64,000 bases of DNA from Tractidigestivibacter sp050946515 (GTDB lineage: Bacteria; Actinomycetota; Coriobacteriia; Coriobacteriales; Atopobiaceae), in contig NZ_JBMNUX010000005.1 in assembly GCF_050946515.1 (NCBI RefSeq), positions 1-64,000 of the forward strand. The letters are read 5' to 3'. Position numbers and translations under genes: made by a program. Each line of letters opens with the position of its first letter. Position 1 is the stretch's first letter. Below are positions 24,658 through 32,729 of the stretch, in pieces. The notes beneath the pieces are model-generated. The model saw only the letters and a program-made list of their open reading frames with translations, did not search any database and was not told the DNA's origin.

Positions 24658-26481
24658 CTACCGCGCTTCGTCCGCCTCGTCGCCTTCCAGAAAGCCTCCT
24701 GTCTGGCGATTCCAAAGGCTGGCATACTCCCCGCCCGCGTCCACGAGCTCGCGGTGCGTGCCGTCCTCGACTATCTCGCCGTGCGAGAGCACCACGATGC
24801 GGTCGAGCGACGCCACCGTGGAGAGGCGGTGTGCGACCACGATAGAGGTACGCCCGCGCATCAGGTTCTCGAGCGCGCCCTGGACCGCAGCCTCGCTTTC
24901 GGAGTCGAGCGCCGAGGTGGCCTCGTCGAGCACCAGGATGGGCGCGTTCACCAAGATGGCGCGAGCGATGGCCACGCGCTGGCGCTGACCGCCGGAAAGC
25001 TTGACGCCTCTCTCGCCCACCATCGTGTCGAAGCCGTCGGGCAGCCGTTCGATGAACTCGAGCGCGTTGGCCTCTTCCGCTGCGTGGCGAATCTCTTCGT
25101 CCGTCGCTTCGGGACGGCCGTAGGCGATGTTGTCGCGAATGGAGCGGTGGAAGAGCAGCGCCTCCTGCGGCACGTAAGCCACCTGGCGGCGAAGGCTCTG
25201 CTGCGTGCAATGGCTCACGTCCTGGCCGTCCACCAGCACCCGACCCTGCTGGACGTCGTCCAGGCGAAGCAGGAGCTTGGTGAGCGTTGTCTTGCCAGAG
25301 CCAGAGCGGCCTACCAATCCGACCCGCTGACCTGCGGGGATATGCAGGTTAAGGTCTCGGAACACGTAGTCGTTGGCCTGGGCGTCTGCATAGCGAAATC
25401 CCAGGTGCTCGAAGTCGATCTTGCCTTCGGTCACCTCGAGCGGCTTGGCGTCGGCGTCGTCCTCAACGAGCGTGGGCTCGTCGAGGACGCGCGTCATCTC
25501 TGCAGCGTCTCCGAAGGCTCGATTGATGCGCTGCATCATCGAGTTGAAGTAGTTGAAGCGCATCGTGAGGCTGTAGGTGTAGGAGAACATCATCACGAGC
25601 GTGCCGGCGCTGATGCCAAACCACGCGTTGCCGCCCGCCACAAAGATGGACGCGACGAACATGATGACGGTGATGATTCCCGAGGTCGTGAAGCCGCGGC
25701 GCATGGTGGCGCGCATGTTGGTGTTCTCCGCCGCCATGGCCTCGCGGTCCGCCTCGGTAAAGAGGCCGCGCTCGTAGTCCTCGCGGCCGCAGGTCTTGAC
25801 CGCAAGGATGTTGGTCACGGCATCGGAGAGCACGCCGGAAAGCTTGTTCTGCGCGCGCGACGCCGCCGCCGAAAGCGGCAGGATGCGACGGTACATCGCA
25901 TAGGCGATGACCACGTACAGCACGAGCATGGCCATCAAGATCACGACGAACAGCGGCGCCACCGGGGCAAGGATCACAACCGTCAGGACGATCGAGGCAA
26001 GCGTCGGCCACAGCGAGTAGGTCAGCACGTCGACAAGCCCGGAATAGCCAGAGACAAAGCGAGAGGTCTGGCTCACAAGCGCGCCGCCGAAGCGGCTGTT
26101 GTGAAACGTCATCGACTGGTTGGAGAGCGTGTCGAAGCACAGGCGCGAGAGCTGGTAGTCGCCGTTGATCTCAAGCTTGTAGACGGAATAGTCCTGAAGC
26201 TTTGAGAGCACCTGCCCCACGGCGTTCACGATAAGCAGGGCAATGACATAGGGTCCAAAGACGTCGAACACCTGGTCGGCAGCCACCGGCTCAGCCTGCA
26301 CGCGGTCGACGATGAGCCCCATCACGTAGGTGTTCGCGAAGTTGAGCATCGCAATGTAGCCGACCGAGCTCACGATGGAGAGGATGAACGCCCCCATCTT
26401 CTGCTTGGTGACCCACCAAAAGTAGTGCAGCGTGCGCCGGATGGTTGCCGGGTCACGCTGCTCGTTGTTCCTGAGTGCCAT
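24658..26481 (-). CDS. ABC exporter, fused permease and ATPase (MdlB/LmrA type)
   Basis: A 607-residue half-transporter. Six membrane helices span about residues 25-310 (including MTFHNSRFGGALVSQTSRF in the first coupling region). The nucleotide-binding domain has Walker A GLVGRSGSGKTTLTKLLLRL, the signature KLSGGQRQRVAIARA, Walker B ILVLDEATSALD and the switch histidine in VVAHRLST. It would work as a homodimer or with a partner outside this window, exporting a drug, lipid or peptide. ATG 26481 is preceded by AGAAGG. It may be the first gene of an operon with the deformylase-like and ScdA-N-like genes. Confidence 0.9.
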   Translation of the reverse strand: MALRNNEQRDPATIRRTLHYFWWVTKQKMGAFILSIVSSVGYIAMLNFANTYVMGLIVDRVQAEPVAADQVFDVFGPYVIALLIVNAVGQVLSKLQDYSVYKLEINGDYQLSRLCFDTLSNQSMTFHNSRFGGALVSQTSRFVSGYSGLVDVLTYSLWPTLASIVLTVVILAPVAPLFVVILMAMLVLYVVIAYAMYRRILPLSAAASRAQNKLSGVLSDAVTNILAVKTCGREDYERGLFTEADREAMAAENTNMRATMRRGFTTSGIITVIMFVASIFVAGGNAWFGISAGTLVMMFSYTYSLTMRFNYFNSMMQRINRAFGDAAEMTRVLDEPTLVEDDADAKPLEVTEGKIDFEHLGFRYADAQANDYVFRDLNLHIPAGQRVGLVGRSGSGKTTLTKLLLRLDDVQQGRVLVDGQDVSHCTQQSLRRQVAYVPQEALLFHRSIRDNIAYGRPEATDEEIRHAAEEANALEFIERLPDGFDTMVGERGVKLSGGQRQRVAIARAILVNAPILVLDEATSALDSESEAAVQGALENLMRGRTSIVVAHRLSTVASLDRIVVLSHGEIVEDGTHRELVDAGGEYASLWNRQTGGFLEGDEADEAR

Positions 26482-26588
26482 GTGCCTTCTCCCATTTGGT
26501 TGCTTTGCACTGAAAGAATACCCACTTGGGGCATTTTCAACTCTCAGGGCAGGCACACGGAGGCTATTCTGCAATATCTCGCGACGTC

Positions 26589-26742
26589 AGTTGCAGTTGA
26601 GCAAGTTATGTATGGATTTCTGGGCGCGGCGGACCATACGCATGGCGAGCAGGCATAGAAATGCCTGAAGAAGCGCATTCGCATCAGGCAATCCAAAGCC
26701 GCCAGCTCGGCAGACCCATACATAACTTGCTCAACTGCAACT
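26589..26742. repeat. Inverted-repeat element 1 flanking the AbiEi/DUF559-like gene
   Basis: A 27-bp arm at 26589-26615 (containing GTTGCAGTTGAGC and TTATGTATGG) is repeated perfectly in inverse orientation at 26716-26742, with 100 bp between. Its core is shared with the arms at 27941 and 28084. The loop contains a smaller hairpin around AGGCAT/ATGCCT (about 26651-26666). It ends 20 bp from the stop of the neighbouring gene. Confidence 0.85.
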
Positions 26743-26761
26743 AACAGAGAAAAAAGTTGCG

Positions 26762-27796
26762 CTACCACTGCCCCTCAGGTCCAGAGTAGGCGGCAGATTC
26801 CAGAAGATAGTCCTGCGCGCCCGGATAGCGATCATGCAGCTCTGTCCAATAGCGACAAACCTCTTGGAATAGACTCTCATGGAGAGCGCGATAGTCGGCT
26901 GGGAGATGGTAGGTCTTGATGCCCGTGTTCTTGCAGACGGAGGCAGCGATTCCGTCAAGCAGCTCAATCTGGCAAAGGTGCCGCGGACGCACCACCGTCA
27001 CGCCCATTCCAAGCGCGGCATAGGCATTGCGTCTTCGTTCGTCGACGTCGGATTGCTCTCGCGTTGAGTGATAGAGGGAGCTGTCGTATTCCGCTGGGTA
27101 GCGGGCTGCCGCCCAATAGAAATCAGGCTTAATTGCGCCGCGACCGCCAAGGAGCCTCGAGGCGGTTTCGTTCAGCGTCAGCTCATGGTTGAGCAGGGGC
27201 ATCCCAAGTCCGTAACCTCCATAACGAAGCGGAAGCCTGAACATAATAGAGAGCGCGGTTTCAGCCGGAGACGCAGAGTCATCCGCGATGTACTTGCATG
27301 CAAGAAGGGCAGACCTGCGCCCTCGGATGCCCTTTGCCTTTTGTGCATAGCTCCTCAAAGCAGCAACGCTAGTCAGGGGCTCGACGTTATAGGTTGGATG
27401 CGGCGACGTCATGCGATAGGTGCCGCACAACTCGTGGCCAAGCTCCAAGAGCCGCGGGAAAGAAAGCTTGCTGGCCGCCATGACAAAGAGGAGCTCCGGA
27501 GACACAACGTAAACCTGGCCGAGCGCGCGGACGAACGAGCGGCTTGGCACTTCGGCTCCGATAACGGTTACCTTTGTGTTCTTCAGGACGCGACGGTCCG
27601 CAGGGGAAGACACCAGAAGGCTGACCTCACCGTCCTGCACAAAACCCAAGCTGTCAAGGTACTTAATGGTCGCAGAGGTAGGGATGTCAATACTTGGATG
27701 CGAGCGACGGCTCGGGGCAGCATTGACCCTTCCGCTGCTCGTTCCGATGGCGTCGGAGCGGGTGCGCCAGTAGTGCAGAGCGGATATGTCGCACAT
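26762..27796 (-). CDS. AbiEi-like/DUF559-type protein, possible defence or toxin-antitoxin component
   Basis: A 344-residue protein. The N-terminal half (MCDISALHYWRTR, then VVSPELLFVMAASKLSFPRL) resembles the AbiEi-type regulatory/antitoxin proteins frequent in Coriobacteriia. The C-terminal part has a DUF559/Vsr-like nuclease pattern (KPDFYWAAARYPAEYDS, then ERRRNAYAALGMGVTVVRP), with Asp and Glu as candidate metal ligands. ATG 27796 follows GGAGG at 5 bases, better than ATG 27808. No AbiEii toxin gene is adjacent. It is bracketed by two related inverted-repeat elements, which may have moved it or regulate it. The family call is from motif memory only. Confidence 0.5.
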   Translation of the reverse strand: MCDISALHYWRTRSDAIGTSSGRVNAAPSRRSHPSIDIPTSATIKYLDSLGFVQDGEVSLLVSSPADRRVLKNTKVTVIGAEVPSRSFVRALGQVYVVSPELLFVMAASKLSFPRLLELGHELCGTYRMTSPHPTYNVEPLTSVAALRSYAQKAKGIRGRRSALLACKYIADDSASPAETALSIMFRLPLRYGGYGLGMPLLNHELTLNETASRLLGGRGAIKPDFYWAAARYPAEYDSSLYHSTREQSDVDERRRNAYAALGMGVTVVRPRHLCQIELLDGIAASVCKNTGIKTYHLPADYRALHESLFQEVCRYWTELHDRYPGAQDYLLESAAYSGPEGQW

Positions 27797-27940
27797 CACT
27801 GCCTCCATATCACTATGATGGACGCTCTGCTTTCAGGTTTTTAGAAGAATATTCATTACATAAGAACAATATTGAATAATTGCCCCGAAGTCTTGGATTT
27901 GATGCCAAATTTGAATCATTACTGCCAAGGAGGCACCCAT

Positions 27941-28135
27941 GGCGCAGTTTTGCGAGCAGTTCGTTGCAGTTGGACAGCTTATGTATGGATTTTTAGCCCC
28001 GACAGCAAGGAGAGACCCACCTTGGCTCCCACCAACTGGCTTTCTATGGGTCTGACAGACCATTGGCGCGCGTCGCGCGCTCCAAATCTATACATAAGTC
28101 GCTCAACTGCAACTAGCAGCTCACAAAACTGCGCC
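27941..28135. repeat. Inverted-repeat element 2 flanking the AbiEi/DUF559-like gene
   Basis: 52-bp arms at 27941-27992 and 28084-28135 are complementary with about ten mismatches. They begin GGCGCAGTTTTG and share the GTTGCAGTTGAGC...TTATGTATGG core with element 1. The 91-bp centre is unrelated to that of element 1. 27797-27940 is AT-rich and holds no gene. Confidence 0.8.
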
Positions 28136-28251
28136 GATGACTCCTAGCGCGCCCCTCCCAGCACCAATTTGGCGATTCGGTGACCAAGCAAGCAGCAAAT
28201 AACATGAAAGCCCAGCGGCCACTCGCGCTCCGTGATAAAGTCATGGGGACA

Positions 28252-28330
28252 GAAGTGCGCTGTGACTGACGGGAATGCGTGGGCAACCACGGTGGAGCAG
28301 CGCGTGACCATATCGCCGACCGTCTGGGCA
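28252..28330 (+). ncRNA. ZTP (pfl) riboswitch aptamer
   Basis: The segment matches the ZTP/ZMP riboswitch. P1 is GCGCT/AGCGC (28257-28261 with 28299-28303). The conserved GTGACTGACGG follows, then hairpin P2 GTGGGCAACCAC, the GGTGGAGC segment, and the hallmark CCGTCTGGGCA (28320-28330). The pseudoknot is intact and compensated: GACGG (28268-28272) pairs with CCGTC (28320-28324), where the usual pair is GGCG with CGCC. It precedes purO-like and purH-like genes, whose block raises ZMP. Ligand binding should prevent the terminator that follows and turn the operon on. Confidence 0.85.
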
Positions 28331-28364
28331 AGCGCACCTCCTTCAGGAGGTTGGCTTGCCTTTT
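28327..28364 (+). terminator. Expression-platform terminator of the ZTP riboswitch
   Basis: GGCAAGC (28327-28333) pairs with GCTTGCC (28354-28360), and ACCTCC (28336-28341) pairs with GGAGGT (28346-28351) around a TTCA loop, followed by TTTT. The first arm uses the GGGCA end of the aptamer, so aptamer folding and terminator formation exclude each other. Confidence 0.85.
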
Positions 28365-28418
28365 GCATTCTCGGGCAGCCAGCCGCCATGCGGGGACGCC
28401 TCTCGAGAAGGGACATCT

Positions 28419-29057
28419 ATGCAAGACCTGTGCGAGCTCCTGCACTCCAACCCCTACCCTGGCCGCGGCATCGTAGTGGGAGCCAACTGCGTCTACTACT
28501 GGATCATGGGCCGCAGCGCCAACAGCAGAAACCGCGTCTTCACGAAGACCGATGACGGCATCCGCACCGAAGCCTACGATCCGGCAAAGCTCGAGGACCC
28601 GAGCCTGATCATCTACCATCCCGTCCGCACGATGGGCGACGACCTCGTGGTCACCAACGGCGACCAGACCGACACCATCGTCGAGAAGGGCGACTTCCGC
28701 GCCGCGCTCATGACCCGCGAGTTCGAGCCCGACGAGCCCAACTACACGCCGCGCATCTCGAGCATCCTGCACAAGGACGGCTCCTTCGAGCTCTCCATCC
28801 TGAAGCGCGACCCCGCAACGGGTCGCTGCCTGCGCGAGTTCTTCGCCTACGAGCAGGCTGCCAAGGGCACCGGCTACTTCATCTCGACCTACGAGGGCGA
28901 CGGCAACCCCCTGCCGAGCTTTGTCGGCGAGCCACGCCTAGTCAGCCTGGATTCCCCCGAAGAGGTCTGGGACGCCCTGAACCAAGATAACAAGGTCTCC
29001 CTGTACGCCAACGTCGCAGGCACCGTAAGCCTCTTCAACAAGAACCTCGGCGACTAG
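28419..29057 (+). CDS. purO: PurO-like IMP cyclohydrolase
   Basis: A 212-residue protein of the archaeal-type IMP cyclohydrolase family (pfam07826). It opens LLHSNPYPGRGIVVGANCVY and continues WIMGRSANSRNRVF, the family's conserved beginning. It catalyses ring closure of FAICAR to IMP, the final step of de novo purine synthesis. This supplies the domain missing from the PurH-like protein encoded next. ATG 28419 follows GAAGGGA. It is the first gene after the ZTP riboswitch. Some bacteria use this non-orthologous enzyme; the assignment rests on family motifs and context. Confidence 0.85.
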   Translation: MQDLCELLHSNPYPGRGIVVGANCVYYWIMGRSANSRNRVFTKTDDGIRTEAYDPAKLEDPSLIIYHPVRTMGDDLVVTNGDQTDTIVEKGDFRAALMTREFEPDEPNYTPRISSILHKDGSFELSILKRDPATGRCLREFFAYEQAAKGTGYFISTYEGDGNPLPSFVGEPRLVSLDSPEEVWDALNQDNKVSLYANVAGTVSLFNKNLGD

Positions 29058-29115
29058 CGCGGCCTGATGAGCGGCATGCCGCACTTTCTGTCCGGCCATG
29101 CCGCCTTCGTTGCAA

Positions 29116-29185
29116 GACCCCGGCATCTTGTCCGGGGGCGAGTTCGCCCCGCGCTGTCTGAGCCCACGGACAAGATGCCGGGGTC
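29116..29185. repeat. 70-bp near-perfect stem between purO and purH
   Basis: A 19-bp arm (GACCCCGGCATCTTGTCCG, 29116-29134) is exactly complementary to 29167-29185. The loop holds a second hairpin, GGGGCG/CGCCCC (29135-29150). There is no T run, so it may be an RNA stability or attenuation element rather than a terminator. It ends just before the purH ribosome site (AAAGGAG). Confidence 0.8.
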
Positions 29186-29204
29186 ATCCCACGAAAGGAG
29201 CACC

Positions 29205-30383
29205 ATGAACCAGCTTGAACTCAAGTACGGCATGAACCCCAACCAGAAGCCCGCGCGCATCTTCATGCGGGACGGCTCCGACCTGCCGGTGACGGTGCTG
29301 TCGGGACGCCCTGGCTACATCAACTTCCTCGACGCGCTCAACTCCTGGCAGCTTGTCCGCGAGCTCTCGCGTGCAACGGGCATGCCAGCAGCGGCGAGCT
29401 TCAAGCACGTGAGCCCCGCCGGCGCCGCCGTGGGCCTGCCCCTGTCCGACACTGACAAGAAGATATACTTCGTGGACGACGAGGGCGAGCTCACGCCCAT
29501 CGCCTGCGCATACATCCGCGCCCGCGGCGCCGACCGCATGAGCTCCTACGGAGACTGGGCAGCGCTCTCGGAGCCCTGCGACGAGCGCACCGCCCGCTAC
29601 CTCAAGCATGAGGTCTCCGACGGCATCATCGCCCCCGGCTACACGCCCGAGGCGCTCGAGATCCTGCGCTCCAAGAAGGGCGGCAAGTACAACGTCGTCC
29701 AAATCGACCCAAACTATGACTGCGCGCCCACCGAGACCAAGGACGTCTTCGGCATCACCTTCGAACAGGGCCACAACAACTTCAAGATTGACGAAGACCT
29801 GCTCGGCAACATCGTGACCGCCAACAAGGACCTCCCCGACGCGGCCAAGCGTGACATGATCGTGAGCCTGATCACCCTCAAGTACACGCAGTCCAACTCG
29901 GTCTGCTACGTGAAGGACGGCCAGGCAATCGGCGTCGGCGCGGGCCAGCAGAGCCGCGTGCACTGCACCCGCCTCGCCGGCAACAAGGCCGACACCTGGT
30001 ACCTGCGCCAGCACCCCAAGGTGCTCGGCCTCAAGTTCGTCGACGGCATCCGCCGCGCCAACCGCGACAACGCCATCGACGTCTACATCTCCGACGAGCA
30101 CGACGACGTCCTGGCAGACGGCGAATGGCAGAAGTGGTTCGCAGAGAAGCCCGAGGTCCTGACCCGCGAGGAGAAGGCCGCCTGGGTCGCCACGCAGACC
30201 GGCGTGACGCTGGGCTCCGACGCGTTCTTCCCCTTCGGCGACAACATCGAGCGCGCCCATAAGTCCGGCGTCAGCTACGTGGCCGAGCCCGGCGGGTCCA
30301 TTCGCGACGACAACGTGATCGAGACGGCCGACAAGTACGGCATGGTCATGTGCTTCACCGGCATGAGGCTCTTCCACCACTAA
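29205..30383 (+). CDS. purH: AICAR transformylase (PurH without cyclohydrolase domain)
   Basis: A 392-residue protein corresponding to the AICAR formyltransferase half of PurH. It begins LKYGMNPNQKPARIFM, carries the catalytic Lys-His in AAASFKHVSPAGAAVG, and has VGAGQQSRVHCTRLAGNKAD near the folate site. It transfers a formyl group from 10-formyl-THF to AICAR (ZMP), giving FAICAR. The N-terminal MGS-like IMP cyclohydrolase domain of ordinary PurH (about 200 residues) is absent and is replaced functionally by the upstream PurO-like protein. ATG 29205 follows AAAGGAG. Its substrate ZMP and the derivative ZTP are what the upstream riboswitch senses. Confidence 0.9.
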   Translation: MNQLELKYGMNPNQKPARIFMRDGSDLPVTVLSGRPGYINFLDALNSWQLVRELSRATGMPAAASFKHVSPAGAAVGLPLSDTDKKIYFVDDEGELTPIACAYIRARGADRMSSYGDWAALSEPCDERTARYLKHEVSDGIIAPGYTPEALEILRSKKGGKYNVVQIDPNYDCAPTETKDVFGITFEQGHNNFKIDEDLLGNIVTANKDLPDAAKRDMIVSLITLKYTQSNSVCYVKDGQAIGVGAGQQSRVHCTRLAGNKADTWYLRQHPKVLGLKFVDGIRRANRDNAIDVYISDEHDDVLADGEWQKWFAEKPEVLTREEKAAWVATQTGVTLGSDAFFPFGDNIERAHKSGVSYVAEPGGSIRDDNVIETADKYGMVMCFTGMRLFHH

Positions 30384-30440
30384 TCGACAAGGTGCTGCTA
30401 CCCTTCTGTGGTCTGAAACCTCGGACTGCAGGAGGGCAGC

Positions 30441-31076
30441 ATGTCGTCTCTGATCGGCTTCCTCATCAGAATCGCTCTGGTACTCGTCCCGCTCTATGTA
30501 GCGGGACGCATCATGTTCAAAGGCGAGGGCGTCGCGCGACGCCTCAAAATCATGCGTGTGGTGGGAAGCTTCGTGGGCATCCTCGCGGTGAACGCTCTCA
30601 TCATGCTTGCGCTTCTCGCTCTCACCGTCGCTGCCGAGTACCTCATCACCTCGACATTCCCCGACCACGAGATATTTCTCTTTACCGTTGACGGTCACTT
30701 GAGCGGCGCCAATCTGCTCGTGTATATCTTCCTGCTCATCTTTGTGACCGCATTCATCCATTACTGGCTGCGCGGGCGGCTCAAGCGCGTATGGCCACGG
30801 CTCGACCTCGATGACGACGAATGCACGATCTTCGAGTACTTCATCCAGTGGGTGACCATCTACCTCGTTGTCTACCAGTGCTTCTTCGAGGGGTTCCAGA
30901 CGCTGTTCGAGTGGTTCGAGGAGAGCGGCGAGACGAGCCTCCAGGGCATCTTCCAGATAGCCCTCTCGCCCTCCAACATCAACCTCGTGATCCAGCCGCT
31001 GCTCATTGCCGCCTGGGTGCTCGTCGTGCTCGAGCGCTTTGCGCGAGAGAACGCCCGCAATGCAAACGCAAAGTAG
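30441..31076 (+). CDS. Membrane protein of unknown function
   Basis: A 211-residue protein with about five hydrophobic helices (around residues 5-20, 38-65, 88-110, 135-152 and 180-198). It has a charged cytoplasmic linker rich in Asp (LDLDDDECTIFEYF). No family was recognised. GGAGGG precedes ATG 30441. It follows purH by 57 bp on the same strand and could be part of the same transcript, though nothing ties it to purine synthesis. Confidence 0.65.
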   Translation: MSSLIGFLIRIALVLVPLYVAGRIMFKGEGVARRLKIMRVVGSFVGILAVNALIMLALLALTVAAEYLITSTFPDHEIFLFTVDGHLSGANLLVYIFLLIFVTAFIHYWLRGRLKRVWPRLDLDDDECTIFEYFIQWVTIYLVVYQCFFEGFQTLFEWFEESGETSLQGIFQIALSPSNINLVIQPLLIAAWVLVVLERFARENARNANAK

Positions 31077-31191
31077 CGACGATGCCATCGAGCGCAGTTC
31101 CCTTCATCGCGGCGGTCCGCATAACGAGAAGGGCAGCTTGAAGCCGCCTCTCTGTCGCCAGCCCCTCATAGAGTTGGAGTTGCAAACCTGC

Positions 31192-31219
31192 TTGCGATAT
31201 CTCCGAATTCCTATATAGT
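31192..31219 (+). promoter_or_regulatory. Candidate promoter of the GNAT gene
   Basis: TTGCGA (31192-31197), a 16-bp spacer and TATAGT (31214-31219), about 110 bp before the acetyltransferase start. The rest of 31077-31327 shows no gene. Confidence 0.45.
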
Positions 31220-31327
31220 GGAAATGCATCCAATAAAGAGTAACTCGTATGGACAGTCTTGTTGCGCAGGCGTGTTGAGCGGACCTCGCAAGCACAGGCG
31301 CATGAAACATGAGTAAGGGGCAGCTCA

Positions 31328-31861
31328 ATGAAGCTCGTCAAAGCGCATATGGCCGACCTCGGCACCGTCATGGACATCATCAACTCCGCCAAGGAGCACC
31401 TCCGCAGCCAGGGAATCGATCAATGGCAGAACGGGTATCCCGACAAGGTCTGCATCCAGGGGGACATTCGCTCGGGCAAGGGATATCTCGTGACCGATGG
31501 CAAGGACGTCCTCGGATATCTCTGCATTGACTTCGACGGGGAGCCGGCCTACGACGCGCTCGACGGCACATGGGCAACGACAGAGCCCTATGTCGTCGTA
31601 CACAGGCTGGCCTTTGCCGAAGCAGGCAGGGGCAAGGGCTTGAGCGACGCAGTCTTTCGCCTCGTAGAGGACCTGAGCCGCAAACGCGGGATTGCTTCTT
31701 TTCGCATAGACACAGACGAGGCAAACATGGCCATGCGACACATCCTCAATAAGAACGGATTCACCTACCGCGGGACCATCCTATTCGACAACAGCACCAA
31801 GATTGCCTTCGACAAGCACATCGAGGGCACCGTCGAGAAGGGGCCCAGCTCGAACGGCTGA
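31328..31861 (+). CDS. GNAT family N-acetyltransferase
   Basis: A 177-residue acetyltransferase of the GNAT fold. A helical beginning, MADLGTVMDIINSAKEHLRS, is followed by GYLVTDGKDVLGYLCIDFDG and the acetyl-CoA pyrophosphate loop as HRLAFAEAGRGKGLSDAVF (R/QxxGxG/A-like, here AGRGKG). The NxxAxxxxxKNGF-like region near the end reads NMAMRHILNKNGFTYRG, as in RimI-type enzymes. The acetylated substrate is unknown. ATG 31328 follows AAGGGG. It is convergent with the unknown gene ending at 31880, 18 bp away. Confidence 0.85.
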   Translation: MKLVKAHMADLGTVMDIINSAKEHLRSQGIDQWQNGYPDKVCIQGDIRSGKGYLVTDGKDVLGYLCIDFDGEPAYDALDGTWATTEPYVVVHRLAFAEAGRGKGLSDAVFRLVEDLSRKRGIASFRIDTDEANMAMRHILNKNGFTYRGTILFDNSTKIAFDKHIEGTVEKGPSSNG

Positions 31862-31879
31862 GCCGGGCCCGCATCGTTG

Positions 31880-32689
31880 CTACCGCTCGGCGTGACGGTA
31901 ATCCCATGCTCGGGCGATGGGATTGACGAGCAGGAAGTACGCGCTCGTCAAATGCTCCCGGCTGAGCACGTCGAGAAACTCCCACTCGGGACCGCGCAGA
32001 TACTCCCGAAGGTCACATCGGTCGTAGTCCGACCGCCTGTGCCAGTCATCGGAAATCATCATCCCCACGCTGAACTTATCCCAGTGCCTGCTCATGAGGG
32101 CGACCAGTGACTCCACGCGGTCCCAGTCATTCCCGCCAGCCCGATCGTCGCTCTCGGATCCCCCGAGAACAGCGAGGTCGCGGACGAATCCCATCGCGGA
32201 GAGCCTGCTCACGCACATCGGCGGAATCGGAGCGCTCCCGCGGTAGATGCTGAGGAGCTCGATCCTTTGGTCAAGCGGCTGGCTGCGCCATGTCTCCCCC
32301 AGCACCGTGCCGCCCTTCTTTTTCCTGGCGAACAGCTCCACCTGCATGCTCTGCCAGCGGTAGATGGGCTCGGAGACGAGCTTGATGAGGTAGAGCAGCT
32401 CATTCTGGGAGACGTTCAAGCGGCTCTCGCCCCACACCTCCCGGCGAATGCTGCGGCACACCTCCCCCACCGGCGAGTCGGTGCCGACCATGCTGTCGGC
32501 ATAGCGGTAGAGGATGGGACGCCTCCCGCCCGGCATCCACTTGGGTATGGTGCAGTACTCGGAGAGGGGCATCGCCATCATGCTCCGGATGAGCGCCCTC
32601 TCCCCCGCCCCCTTGCCATCCCGCTGTATGACGCTGACGCGCTGCTCGAGCGTGGTCTTGGGGCTAGTAAAAGCCGTTGTCTGCTGCAT
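31880..32689 (-). CDS. Unknown protein in the ClpP/VirD4-like island
   Basis: A 269-residue soluble protein with no signal peptide or membrane segment. It is rich in Arg and Asp with several predicted helices (for example DQRIELLSIYRGSAPIPPM). No family was recognised. GGAGAAGGC precedes ATG 32689. It is the third gene of a minus-strand set with the ClpP-like protease and the VirD4-like ATPase, 40 bp after the latter, so it is probably cotranscribed with them. Confidence 0.6.
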   Translation of the reverse strand: MQQTTAFTSPKTTLEQRVSVIQRDGKGAGERALIRSMMAMPLSEYCTIPKWMPGGRRPILYRYADSMVGTDSPVGEVCRSIRREVWGESRLNVSQNELLYLIKLVSEPIYRWQSMQVELFARKKKGGTVLGETWRSQPLDQRIELLSIYRGSAPIPPMCVSRLSAMGFVRDLAVLGGSESDDRAGGNDWDRVESLVALMSRHWDKFSVGMMISDDWHRRSDYDRCDLREYLRGPEWEFLDVLSREHLTSAYFLLVNPIARAWDYRHAER

Positions 32690-32729
32690 GCCTTCTCCTT
32701 CCTTAGGGGCGTCCGTGTCAGGGTCCGCG

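Noticed and set aside
24754..26205. 483-codon plus-strand open frame opposite the ABC exporter
   Set aside because: Shadow of the exporter gene, with histidine- and arginine-rich low-complexity sequence.
29184..31088. 634-codon minus-strand open frame opposite purH
   Set aside because: It is a shadow of GC-rich purH and the next gene, with low-complexity Val/Asp/His composition; the plus-strand proteins have clear motifs and ribosome sites.
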